Both the position numbers and the translations under genes were made by a program. From contig CP076053.1 in assembly GCA_018672315.1 (NCBI GenBank), positions 3,211,827 to 3,275,826 on the forward strand: 64,000 nucleotides of DNA. The letters are read 5' to 3'. The DNA comes from Nocardioidaceae bacterium (GTDB taxonomy: Bacteria > Actinomycetota > Actinomycetes > Propionibacteriales > Nocardioidaceae). The notes under the pieces were generated by a model. That model saw only the letters and a program-made list of their open reading frames with translations, had not been told where the DNA came from and did no database searches. Numbering within the stretch: the first letter of the stretch is position 1; each line of letters begins with the position of its first letter. Shown one piece after another: positions 1 to 7,743 of the stretch.

Positions 1-807
1 TCCGATCTCGTGGTCGACGATCGCCTGCGCCTCCCGCATGCCCCCGGACGAGCGCGACAGCGTCCGGAACAGCGGACTGTCGAGCACCACCGTGCCCGAC
101 ACGAGGTACTGCCGCGCACCCTGGACGCCCTCGCTGACCGCACCACCGAGACCGGCGATGCGGCCGGACAGCGCCGGGACCTCCTGGGGGCCCGCCCAGC
201 CGACCAGCACCGGCTCCTCCAGGTCGCGGCCCGCGTCGAAGAAGTCTCGGGAGTCGCTGGAGCCGACCAGCTGCAGGTCGAGGCCGCTCGCCTCGTTCGT
301 CTTCTGCAACGCCTCCTCGACCATCCGTACGCCGCCCGCTGGTGCCCCGTCGCTGTTGACGAGGACGCGGATCGGTTCGCACGGGCTCCAGCCCACCGGC
401 TCGTCGGAACTGGGCTGGGTCTGGGCGAAGGAGTACCCGCGCCCCTCGCGCGGCGGCGCCGGCTCGCCGGTCAGCCAGGCCTGCACGCGCGCCACGGTCA
501 GACCGACGTCGACGGTGTCGACGACGACGAAGCCGAACATCGTGACGGCCACGACGAACGTGATCAGGGCCGTACGACTCCGCTCGCCCCGCGTACGACG
601 GCGGCTCGTACGACTCGAGCGACCACGGCCGGAGCGACCACGAGCAGGCCGCTCGCGCCTCGTGCGGCTCTCGCCCGGGGATCCCAGGGTCGCCGGGTGC
701 GCCCCGAGGCCGTGACGACGGTCGACCTCGTCGAGCTCGGCCATGAGACGTTCGAGCTCGCGGGCGTTGCGTCGCCGCTCGGGCTCGGACAGCTCCCACT
801 CGCCCAC
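1..807 (-). CDS. Membrane-anchored matrixin-like metalloprotease, C-terminus cut by window edge
   Basis: The window holds the first 269 codons and the frame is still open at base 1. The GTG start is preceded by a purine-rich GGGAGGGGG about 8-10 bases upstream. Residues 1-80 are charged, ending in an Arg-rich stretch (about 48-79). One membrane segment follows (about 80-97), then an exported domain. The last visible residues are DHEIG, which I read as the start of a zinc HExxH motif ending at the window edge; the third zinc ligand is not visible. The exported part resembles the gene at 4125-4940: a (Y/A)(S/F)xxQT block, a P-C-(E/T)-P-(I/V) block and a long stretch before HE. Probably a cell-surface zinc protease of unknown substrate. 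The fold assignment is inferred from these motifs only. Confidence 0.72.
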   Translation of the reverse strand, partial: MGEWELSEPERRRNARELERLMAELDEVDRRHGLGAHPATLGSPGESRTRRERPARGRSGRGRSSRTSRRRTRGERSRTALITFVVAVTMFGFVVVDTVDVGLTVARVQAWLTGEPAPPREGRGYSFAQTQPSSDEPVGWSPCEPIRVLVNSDGAPAGGVRMVEEALQKTNEASGLDLQLVGSSDSRDFFDAGRDLEEPVLVGWAGPQEVPALSGRIAGLGGAVSEGVQGARQYLVSGTVVLDSPLFRTLSRSSGGMREAQAIVDHEIG

Positions 808-908
808 GCCACGCCCCCTCCCGGTGATCGGACCTCGTCACAGCCAGTCTCCCCACGAGGCAGAACGAGCGTGGGCGTCCGCGGATTCCTGGGCACACTG
901 CTCTCGAC

Positions 909-1430
909 ATGGTCAACCTGCTCCCGCCCCTGGTGCCCCCGCCGCCGCGACGCGCCGACGTCGTGTTCTGCGGTGTCGCCGGAGTCGGCGACCACCGGCA
1001 CCGCGACCACTACTTCGAGACGCCCGGGAACGCCTTCTGGGAGCTGCTGCACACCAGCGGCTTCACCGGGCGTCGACTCGCGCCGGACGAGGACGACCTG
1101 CTTCCCGGACTCGGGCTCGGGCTCACCGACATCCCGGCCGAGCGCACCGGTGCCGACGGGAGAGGACGGGCGTACGCGGTCGAGGAGCTGGAGGCGGACC
1201 TGGCTCGGTGGCAGCCCACCTGGCTGGCCCTGAGCAGCAAGACGGTCGGCGGCATCGTGGCCCGCCACCTCGGACTGCAGGCGCCGGGCCTGGGACCCAC
1301 CGGGTGGGACTGGGCAGGTTGCGCGGTGTTCGTGCTGCCGGGATCCAGCGGCGCGAACCGTCGGCACACCTACGACGGACGCCCCGACCGGTTGTCGTGG
1401 TGGCAGGAGCTCCACGCCCTGAGCAGGTGA
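909..1430 (+). CDS. mug: G/U mismatch-specific DNA glycosylase (Mug/TDG family)
   Basis: 173 residues, the usual length for bacterial Mug-type uracil-DNA glycosylases. These remove uracil or related bases mispaired with guanine and leave an abasic site. Family landmarks are the VVFCGVAGVGD loop near residue 20 (position of motif 1, normally GINPG-like), the block PGNAFWELLHTSGFT (about 38-52), GLGLTDIPAERT (about 69-80), and the C-terminal VLPGSSGANRR loop (motif 2, about 142-152). Motif 1 is divergent from the E. coli form, as in many actinobacterial homologues. The ATG has no clear ribosome-binding site. It stands alone, divergent from the protease gene at the left edge. Confidence 0.85.
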   Translation: MVNLLPPLVPPPPRRADVVFCGVAGVGDHRHRDHYFETPGNAFWELLHTSGFTGRRLAPDEDDLLPGLGLGLTDIPAERTGADGRGRAYAVEELEADLARWQPTWLALSSKTVGGIVARHLGLQAPGLGPTGWDWAGCAVFVLPGSSGANRRHTYDGRPDRLSWWQELHALSR

Positions 1431-1467
1431 GGTGCCGGTGAGGTGCCGACCAGGTCCCGCCAGCCGG

Positions 1468-1473
1468 TACCGT
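1468..1473 (+). promoter_or_regulatory. -10 element (TACCGT) for a leaderless uORF upstream of the CNNM pair
   Basis: TACCGT lies exactly six bases before a GTG at 1480, the spacing seen at many leaderless starts in this window. No convincing -35 box. The first GTG opens a tiny reading frame rather than the transporter gene itself. Confidence 0.4.
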
Positions 1474-1479
1474 AGGCCC

Positions 1480-1518
1480 GTGACCCCAGGGGACCATGCT
1501 GTGAGCGCCACCCGATGA
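1480..1518 (+). CDS. Candidate leaderless uORF, 12 codons (uORF1)
   Basis: GTG start six bases after TACCGT; the peptide reads VTPGDHAVSATR and ends in TGA. The stop overlaps an ATG at 1515 by the ATGA arrangement, so ribosomes could pass to a second tiny frame. No homology claim is made. It may be a translated leader controlling the CNNM genes, or a chance frame. Confidence 0.3.
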   Translation: MTPGDHAVSATR

Positions 1519-1550
1519 CCGACCCCGTCCAACCCGGGATCGTCTCGTGA
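1515..1550 (+). CDS. Candidate uORF, 11 codons (uORF2), coupled to the CNNM start
   Basis: ATG overlapping the stop of uORF1; the peptide reads MTDPVQPGIVS and ends in TGA at 1548-1550. That stop overlaps the GTG start of the CNNM gene (GTGA at 1547). The two small frames and the transporter gene occupy three different frames and are joined by two consecutive 4-bp overlaps. The transporter's GTG has only a weak GGGAT as ribosome-binding site, which makes coupling plausible but unproven. Confidence 0.28.
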   Translation: MTDPVQPGIVS

Positions 1551-2947
1551 CCGAGGCGATCGCCCTCATCGCAGCCGTGCTGCTCATCGTGGCCTGCGGC
1601 ATCTTCGTCGCGGCCGAGTTCGCCTTCGTCACCGTCGACCGCAACGCCGTCGACCGTGCCGTGGACGACAACGTCAAGGGCGCCGACGGTGTCCAGACCG
1701 CGCTGCGCCAGCTGTCCACCCAGCTCTCCGGCGCGCAGGTCGGCATCACGATCACGAACCTCGCCATCGGGTTCCTCGCCGAGCCCGCGCTCGCCGGCCT
1801 GCTGTCGGGGCCGCTGACCGCGCTCGGTGTGCCCGACAGCTCGGTGCGCGGCATCGCCCTGCTGGTGGGCCTGGTGCTGGCGACGTTCCTCACCATGATC
1901 TTCGGCGAGCTGGTCCCCAAGAACATCGCGATCGCCGCCCCCCTCGCGACCGCCCGCGCCACCCAGGGGCCCCAGCGCCTCTTCACGGCGGTGATGGCGC
2001 GTCCCATCCGCGTCCTCAACGGCACCGCGAACGCCCTGGTCCGTCGACTCGGGGCCGAGCCCCAGGAGGAGCTGCGCTCGGCCCGCAGCGCCGGTGAGCT
2101 CGCGTCCCTCGTGCGCAGGTCGGCGTCCGAGGGCACCCTCGACGAGGACACCGCGGGCCTCGTCCAGCGATCGGTCGCGTTCGGTGACCGGACCGCCGGC
2201 GAGATCATGACGCCCCGCGTACGCATGGCCTCGGTGACGGTCAAGGACTCCGCCGCCACCGTCATCGACCTCGCCCGCGTCACCGGCTTCTCCCGCTTCC
2301 CGGTCGTCACCGGCGACGCCGATGAGGTCGTGGGCGCGATCCACGTCAAGCACGCGGTCGCCGTCCCGCGGGACCGCCGCCGTGCCACGCGGGTACGAGA
2401 GCTGATGGTCGACATCGCCACGATCCCCGAGTCGCTGCGGCTGGACCCGCTGATGCAGCTGCTGCGCACCGAGGGCTTCCAGGTCGCCGTGGTCGTCGAC
2501 GAGTACGGCGGCACCGCGGGCATCGTCACGCTCGAGGACGTGGTCGAGGAGATCGTCGGCGAGATCACCGACGAGCACGACCGCCGCGAGATCGGCGGCA
2601 GGTCCCGGCGGCGCCGGGACGGCGCGTGGTCGCTCTCGGGTCTCCTGCGCCCCGACGAGGTGGAGGCCGAGACGGGTGTGCCGCTGCCCGAGGACGAGGC
2701 GTACGACACCGTCGCCGGTCTGCTCGTGCGACACCTGGGCCGCATCCCCGAGGCCGGCGACGCCGTCGAGATCGCCCTGCCGGTGCTCGTCGACGAGGAC
2801 GGCGACCCGCTGCCGGCCACGACGGCGGTGCTGACGGTGGAGCGCATGGCCGGTCTGCGGGTGGACCGCCTGACGATGACGACCTTCGAGGCGGCGGTCA
2901 GCGACGAGGACGAGCACGCGAGCGATCGGGAGCGGACCCGTGGGTGA
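1547..2947 (+). CDS. CNNM/CorC-HlyC family transporter protein 1
   Basis: 466 residues with the standard architecture: N-terminal DUF21/CNNM membrane domain (about 1-190, hydrophobic segments near 5-25, 60-80, 95-120), a CBS pair (about 205-335, containing GEIMTPRV and VVVDEYGGTAGIVTLEDVVEEIVGEI), and a C-terminal CorC/HlyC-associated domain (about 350-440). CNNM and CorC proteins are linked to Mg2+ (or Na+/Mg2+) transport; older annotations as hemolysins are misleading. The start is the GTG overlapping the uORF2 stop. The 3' end overlaps the next paralogous gene by 8 bp, so the two are probably one transcript and may form a heterodimer. Specific substrate is inference. Confidence 0.9.
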   Translation: MTEAIALIAAVLLIVACGIFVAAEFAFVTVDRNAVDRAVDDNVKGADGVQTALRQLSTQLSGAQVGITITNLAIGFLAEPALAGLLSGPLTALGVPDSSVRGIALLVGLVLATFLTMIFGELVPKNIAIAAPLATARATQGPQRLFTAVMARPIRVLNGTANALVRRLGAEPQEELRSARSAGELASLVRRSASEGTLDEDTAGLVQRSVAFGDRTAGEIMTPRVRMASVTVKDSAATVIDLARVTGFSRFPVVTGDADEVVGAIHVKHAVAVPRDRRRATRVRELMVDIATIPESLRLDPLMQLLRTEGFQVAVVVDEYGGTAGIVTLEDVVEEIVGEITDEHDRREIGGRSRRRRDGAWSLSGLLRPDEVEAETGVPLPEDEAYDTVAGLLVRHLGRIPEAGDAVEIALPVLVDEDGDPLPATTAVLTVERMAGLRVDRLTMTTFEAAVSDEDEHASDRERTRG

Positions 2948-4067
2948 CTGGTGGGGCGTGGCGCTGGCGGTCCTGCTGCTGGCCCTGAACGCCTTCTTCG
3001 TGGGCGCGGAGTTCGCGCTGATCTCGGCACGGCGTACGCAGATCGAGCCGCGTGTGGCCGAGGGGTCGCGCGCCGCGCGTACGACCCTGAAGGCCATCGA
3101 GAACGTCTCGCTGGTGATGGCCGGCGCCCAGTTCGGCATCACCGCCTGCTCCCTGGGGCTCGGTGCGATCGGCGAACCCGCGATCGCGCACCTGCTCGAG
3201 CCGATCTTCGACGCCGTGGGCGTGCCCGAGGGCATGGTGTACCCGATCTCGTTCGTGATCGCGCTGGGCCTCGTGGTCTACCTGCACGTCGTGCTGGGCG
3301 AGATGGTGCCGAAGAACCTCGCGCTGGCCGGTCCCGAGCGCGCCGCCCTCGTGCTCGGTCCGCCGATGATGGCGATCGTCTACGTGATGAAGCCGATCGT
3401 GGTGACTCTCAACGCGGTCGCCAACATGATCCTGCGCATGGTGCGCATCGAGCCCAAGGACGAGGTCTCCTCGACCTTCACCCGCGACGAGGTCGCGGCG
3501 ATGGTCGACGAGTCCCGCCAGGAGGGCGCGCTCCACGACGGCGAGTACGACCGGCTCGCCGGCGCTCTCGGGTTCACCGAGCGCGACGTACGCACCGTGC
3601 TGCTGCCCCGCGAGACCGTCGTGACGGTCGCCCGGGGCGCCTCCGTCGACGACGTCGAGGAGCTCTGCGCCGACACCGGCTTCTCGCGGTTCCCCGTCAC
3701 CGGCGCGGCCTCCCCGACGGGCGGCGACACCGAGCTCGTCGGTTACCTCCACATCAAGGACGTGCTCGACGCCGAGCGCGACGGCGACCGCGGTCCCATC
3801 GAGGACAAGTGGCTGCGTCCGCTCGCCACCGTGCGTCCCGGCGACAAGCTGCACGAGGCCCTGGCCTCGCTGCGACGCCGGGGTGCCCACCTCGGCCGCG
3901 TCGTGGCCGACGACGGGACGCTGCTGGGGTTGGTGACCCTCGAGGACCTGCTCGAGGAGCTGATCGGCGAGGTGCGCGACGCGGCGCACGCCGCGGCCGA
4001 CGGCGACGGCGACGGCGACGGCGACGATGCGACCCTCGCTCCGTCGGCTGCCCCGCTGCGCGACTGA
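2940..4067 (+). CDS. CNNM/CorC-HlyC family transporter protein 2
   Basis: 375 residues, paralogue of the upstream gene, shorter because it lacks the C-terminal CorC domain. The DUF21/CNNM membrane domain spans about 1-190 (conserved NAFFVGAEFALISARRTQIE near the N-terminus and LGEMVPKNLAL near 120). A CBS pair follows (about 205-340, ending LLGLVTLEDLLEELIGEVRD). The tail is low complexity: (Asp-Gly) repeats encoded by GGCGAC repeats near 4009-4026, then an Ala/Pro-rich end. GTG start overlapping the previous stop. Tandem pairs of one long and one short CNNM protein are common in Actinobacteria. Likely an ion transport subunit in the cell membrane. Confidence 0.9.
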   Translation: MGDWWGVALAVLLLALNAFFVGAEFALISARRTQIEPRVAEGSRAARTTLKAIENVSLVMAGAQFGITACSLGLGAIGEPAIAHLLEPIFDAVGVPEGMVYPISFVIALGLVVYLHVVLGEMVPKNLALAGPERAALVLGPPMMAIVYVMKPIVVTLNAVANMILRMVRIEPKDEVSSTFTRDEVAAMVDESRQEGALHDGEYDRLAGALGFTERDVRTVLLPRETVVTVARGASVDDVEELCADTGFSRFPVTGAASPTGGDTELVGYLHIKDVLDAERDGDRGPIEDKWLRPLATVRPGDKLHEALASLRRRGAHLGRVVADDGTLLGLVTLEDLLEELIGEVRDAAHAAADGDGDGDGDDATLAPSAAPLRD

Positions 4068-4078
4068 CCACCGGACCC

Positions 4079-4111
4079 CACCGGGTCAGCACCGGGTCAG
4101 CACCGGGTCAG
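4079..4111. repeat. Three perfect 11-bp tandem repeats (CACCGGGTCAG)
   Basis: Three head-to-tail identical copies of CACCGGGTCAG lie in the 57-bp gap between two convergent genes. There is no stem-loop with a T-run, so I do not call a terminator. The period is close to one helical turn. Confidence 0.8.
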
Positions 4112-4124
4112 TTCGGCCGCGTCC

Positions 4125-4940
4125 TCAGGCGCAGGGGACGGCGCCGAGCAGGGCGAGCCCGGTGCGGTCCCCGGGGCCGAGCTCCAGCCGGCCGAGGCTG
4201 CGGGCGTTCATCAGCTCGCCGTCGGCGGCCACGTGGTCGAGGCCGAGGGCGTGGGCCAGCTCGTGCATGATCACCGCGGTCACGCGGCGTGCGCCGTCGC
4301 CGCGCAGCAACGCCTCCCGCAGCGGACCGGTGTCCAGCGCCACCGCACCCTGCCGGAAGTAGGGCCTGGCCTCCCCGATCGCGTACGCCGTGGAGCCACC
4401 GACGCCCACGGTGCGCCTGGACAGGGTCGGTGTCTCACGCGGCCGGGACCAGAGCACCACGATCTCCGGCTCCGCCGGCGGTGCCGCGCTCTGCTGACGC
4501 TGCAGCTCGCCGACCTGGCCCAGCAGGGGGCGGGCGTCGGTCTCCTCACCGAGCTCGAGGGCGACACCGGAGGCCTGCGACAGCTGAGAGGCGGCGGACT
4601 CCACGAGCCGCTCGGACCCCCGGGGCGCACGGTCCGGGTTGATGCGGACCGTCACCGGCGTGCAGGGGTCGAAGCCGATCGGCTCGCCCTCGGCCGTCGT
4701 CTGCATGAACGCGTACGCCCCGCTCCGTGTCGGGGGCTCGACCACGGGAAGCGGCCGCTCGGGAGTCACGCCCAGCACCCGGCGTACGCCGTCGACCGGT
4801 CCCTCACCCGGCGCCAGCACGATCACGCCGAGCAGGAAGCCGAGCGTCAGCAGGACCACCGCCGAGGTGCGACCCCGCTGTGCCCGCTGCGCCTGTCGTG
4901 CCTGCGCGCGCGAGGCACCTGGGTCGGGGGACGAGCTCAT
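4125..4940 (-). CDS. Membrane-anchored matrixin-like zinc metalloprotease
   Basis: 271 residues from the ATG at 4940, chosen over an in-frame ATG 30 bases upstream because GGAGGTGTGCC precedes it. Residues 1-30 are Arg/Gln-rich, one membrane segment follows (about 32-50), then an exported domain. The domain contains QTTAEGEPIGFDPCTPVTVRI and the zinc site MHELAHALGLDHV, i.e. HExxHxxGxxH of the metzincin/matrixin type, about 50 residues from the C-terminus. A downstream Met in LMNARSLGR could be the metzincin Met-turn. It is a paralogue of the gene cut by the left edge and converges with the CNNM pair. Substrate unknown. Confidence 0.78.
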   Translation of the reverse strand: MSSSPDPGASRAQARQAQRAQRGRTSAVVLLTLGFLLGVIVLAPGEGPVDGVRRVLGVTPERPLPVVEPPTRSGAYAFMQTTAEGEPIGFDPCTPVTVRINPDRAPRGSERLVESAASQLSQASGVALELGEETDARPLLGQVGELQRQQSAAPPAEPEIVVLWSRPRETPTLSRRTVGVGGSTAYAIGEARPYFRQGAVALDTGPLREALLRGDGARRVTAVIMHELAHALGLDHVAADGELMNARSLGRLELGPGDRTGLALLGAVPCA

Positions 4941-4991
4941 GGCACACCTCCCTCGCGTCGCCGGCCACACTGCCTGCCCACCACGAGGATC

Positions 4992-6401
4992 TCAGGCGAC
5001 GCCGAGGGCCCTCTCCAGGGCGCTGAGCTCGTCGTCGAGGAACCCCAGCAGACGCTGCAGGCTCGGCACCGTGCGGCGGCAGCCGGTCAACCCGAACGCG
5101 AGCTTGTCGACGTAGCTGGTGCAGGTGATGTTCAACGCCATGCCGTGGATCGGGATCGACAGCGGATAGAGGCCGTCGAGCTCGGCGCCGTTGTAGTACA
5201 TCGTCTGCCGAGGGCCCGGCACGTTGGAGATGATGAGGTTGAACGCCGGACGCCCCACCCCGTGGACGCCCAGCAGCGGCGGGAGCACCGCAGGGGCGAT
5301 GCCCAGCGCGCTCATGGCGAGCAGCTGCACCGAGCTCATCGCGCGCATCGCCTCCTTGCCGTCGTCCATCGAGCTGCTGATGGCACTGAGCCGGTCGACC
5401 GGGTCGGCGAGATGGGTGGAGAGCTGCGCCATCACGAGGCCCACGGCGTTGCCGCCGGCCCCCGAGGCCTCCTGCGCCTTGTCGAGCTTGAGGCTGACCG
5501 GGACCATGGCGACCAGTCCGGCGTCGGGCAGGGAGTCCAGCTCGAGGAGGTAGGAGCGGATCGCGCCGGAGCACATCGCCAGCACCACGTCGTTCAACGT
5601 CGCCGAGGCCGCGCGCTGCACCGCGCTCAGGCGTTCCATCGACCAGTCCTGTGCCGCGAATCGGCGGGACCCGGTGATCTTCTCGTTGAAGATCGTGCGG
5701 GGTGCGTACAGCGCGACGGGTGCGTTCTCGTTGCGCATCGAGCGGCTCAGCGTCTTCAGCAGCGCCGCGGGCATGCCGGCCGCTTCGGCCGCCATGCCGT
5801 ACGCCGTGCGGAATGCGCTCAACGGGATCTCGAGAAGCGACGCGTCACGCTCCTCCCGCTCGGACTCGAGGTTGTCCGTCTCGGGTCGGCGCGCCCACGC
5901 CGAGGGCATGCCGCGCTGCGTGGGATCGGTGGAGAGCACCGACTGGGTCAGGCGCATCGCCGCGACACCGTCGACCAGGGCGTGGTGCATCTTCGTGTAC
6001 AGGCCGACGCGCCCGTCGTCGAGCCCCTCGATGATGTGGGCCTCCCACAGGGGCCGCTCGTGCGCCATGCGGGTCGAGTGCAGTCGCGAGCACAGCTCGA
6101 GCAGCTCACGGACGCGACCGGGTCGCGGCAGGGCGCTGTGGCGTACGTGGTGCTCGATGTCGAACTGGTCGTCCTCGGCCCACGTCCACTGCCCGGCGGT
6201 GCCGACGCCCCGCTGCGGACGCTTCCTGAACAGCGGAGCCACGTCGGTGTCGGCGAGCGCCGACTCGTACATCTCACGGACGTACTCCGGACCCGCGCCC
6301 TCCGGCGGCGTGAACAGCTGCAGCCCGCCGACGTGCATCGGCTGCGACCGACTCTCGACAGTGAGGAAGCCGGCTGAGGTCGGGTCGACGATGCGGGCCA
6401 C
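4992..6401 (-). CDS. Wax ester synthase / diacylglycerol acyltransferase (WS/DGAT)
   Basis: 469 residues, typical for bacterial WS/DGAT (Tgs) enzymes. These transfer acyl groups from acyl-CoA to diacylglycerol or fatty alcohols to make storage triacylglycerol or wax esters at the inner membrane. The catalytic HHxxxDG motif is intact as HHALVDG (residues 139-145). The N-terminal PMHVGGLQLF block and the C-terminal SNVPGPRQTMYYNGA and GMALNITCTSY blocks are family hallmarks. GTG start preceded by GGAGGACC. It is divergent from the FUSC-like gene across 158 bp. Confidence 0.93.
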   Translation of the reverse strand: MARIVDPTSAGFLTVESRSQPMHVGGLQLFTPPEGAGPEYVREMYESALADTDVAPLFRKRPQRGVGTAGQWTWAEDDQFDIEHHVRHSALPRPGRVRELLELCSRLHSTRMAHERPLWEAHIIEGLDDGRVGLYTKMHHALVDGVAAMRLTQSVLSTDPTQRGMPSAWARRPETDNLESEREERDASLLEIPLSAFRTAYGMAAEAAGMPAALLKTLSRSMRNENAPVALYAPRTIFNEKITGSRRFAAQDWSMERLSAVQRAASATLNDVVLAMCSGAIRSYLLELDSLPDAGLVAMVPVSLKLDKAQEASGAGGNAVGLVMAQLSTHLADPVDRLSAISSSMDDGKEAMRAMSSVQLLAMSALGIAPAVLPPLLGVHGVGRPAFNLIISNVPGPRQTMYYNGAELDGLYPLSIPIHGMALNITCTSYVDKLAFGLTGCRRTVPSLQRLLGFLDDELSALERALGVA

Positions 6402-6547
6402 GGATGGTCCTCCTGAGGAGTCGGTACGGGAACGTGCGCCCGGGAAGCCTGATGATCGCCGGAGTGACGCTTGTCTCGTCGTTCCTGCCCCTCGCTGCGC
6501 ACGGCCTAACCGGCAGCGACGCAGGACTGAGCTGCGGCCGCGTGCGG

Positions 6548-6553
6548 GAGAAT
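6548..6553 (+). promoter_or_regulatory. -10 element (GAGAAT) for leaderless FUSC-like gene
   Basis: GAGAAT lies six bases before the ATG at 6560, leaving no room for a ribosome-binding site. No clear -35 box in the 158-bp divergent gap, where I see no other element. Confidence 0.5.
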
Positions 6554-6559
6554 CACCTC

Positions 6560-7717
6560 ATGTCCGCCGCACACGACTCCGGGTCGGCGCCCGGCAGCCG
6601 GGTGCCCCGTCTGCGCCACGCGGGTGCGCTGCTGGGTCGGTCGGCGGCCACGAGGCTCGCACCCGCCGCTCGCTGGCAGCGGCTCCGCGAGAAGGGCTTC
6701 GTCGTCGCGCAGTGCGCCCTGGCCGCCGCGGCGGCGTGGTTCATCGCCGCCGACCTGCTCGGGCACCAGAACCCGTTCTTCGCCCCGATCGCGGCGGTGA
6801 TCGGGCTCGGCACCTCCTACGGGCAGCGGCTGCGTCGCGTGCTGGAGGTGACCTTCGGCGTCGCCGTCGGGGTGCTCCTCGCCGACCTGCTCGTGCTGGG
6901 TCTGGGCTCGGGCTGGTGGCAGATCGGCATCGTCGTCGCGCTGGCCATGAGCACGGCGCTGCTCCTGGACGCCGGCACGCTCTTCGTCACGCAGGCGGCG
7001 GTGCAGTCGATCATCATCACCGCCTTCGCCACCACGGCCGAGGCCTCGTTCACCAGATGGCTCGACGCCGTCATCGGGGGGACGGTCGCCATCGTCGCCG
7101 CCGCGGTCGTCCCGGCCTCGGTCGTACGCCGCCCACGCACCCAGGCCGCGGTGGTCACCGCGACGATGGCCGACCTGGTGCGTGCCGCCGCGAGCTGCCT
7201 GCAGGACCGCGACGTCGACAACGCGCTGTCAGTGCTGGCGCGGGCGCGGGCGACCGAGCCGTTGCTGCGCGAGCTCTCCGACGCGGCCTCGGAGGGGCTC
7301 TCGGTCGTCACCTCCTCCCCGTGGGTGCGCCACCGCCACACCGGCGAGGTGCAACGCATGGGCGAGCTCGTCGGCCCGCTGCGCCGGGCGATGGTCAACA
7401 CCCGGGTGCTGACCCGCCGGGTGGCCGTGGCGGCGCACCGGCACGAGCACGTCCCCGAGGAGTACGTCGCGCTGCTGGCCGAGCTCGCCGCGGCCCTCGA
7501 CGAGATCACCGACGAGCTGCGCTCCGGCCAGCCCGTCGTCGGGGCGCGCGTACGCCTGCTCGAGGTCGGTGAGCACACCGGCATCGTCTCCCGGGCCCAC
7601 AGCCTCTCGGGTGAGGTCGTGCTCGCCCAGGTGCGGTCCCTCGTCGCGGACCTGTTGCAGCTCTCGGGCATGGACGTGCTGGAGGCCACCGACGCCCTGC
7701 CGCCCGCGCCGGGCTGA
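6560..7717 (+). CDS. FUSC / aromatic-acid exporter (ArAE)-like membrane protein
   Basis: 385 residues. A 40-residue polar N-terminus is followed by about six hydrophobic segments (about 50-195), including QCALAAAAAWFIAADLLG, PFFAPIAAVIGLGTSYG and TFGVAVGVLLADLLVLG. These carry the FUSC/DUF939-type pattern. The second half (about 200-385) is a soluble helical domain. Family members are proposed efflux pumps for aromatic acids, but many actinobacterial members are uncharacterised, so the substrate is unknown. Start at ATG 6560: it follows a GAGAAT box by six bases, and the longer in-frame extension is not protein-like. Confidence 0.8.
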   Translation: MSAAHDSGSAPGSRVPRLRHAGALLGRSAATRLAPAARWQRLREKGFVVAQCALAAAAAWFIAADLLGHQNPFFAPIAAVIGLGTSYGQRLRRVLEVTFGVAVGVLLADLLVLGLGSGWWQIGIVVALAMSTALLLDAGTLFVTQAAVQSIIITAFATTAEASFTRWLDAVIGGTVAIVAAAVVPASVVRRPRTQAAVVTATMADLVRAAASCLQDRDVDNALSVLARARATEPLLRELSDAASEGLSVVTSSPWVRHRHTGEVQRMGELVGPLRRAMVNTRVLTRRVAVAAHRHEHVPEEYVALLAELAAALDEITDELRSGQPVVGARVRLLEVGEHTGIVSRAHSLSGEVVLAQVRSLVADLLQLSGMDVLEATDALPPAPG

Positions 7718-7743
7718 GGTCAGGTCCCGGGGGTCAAGCCGGC

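Noticed and set aside
1370-3235. Very long open frames on the strand opposite the CNNM genes
   Set aside because: High GC makes antisense and out-of-frame stops rare. These frames show repeated Arg/His/Asp low complexity, no domain motifs, and lie fully under well-recognised genes. Many similar frames across the window were dropped for the same reason.
4079-4111. Short repeats as a CRISPR remnant
   Set aside because: Units are contiguous without spacers and there are no cas genes.
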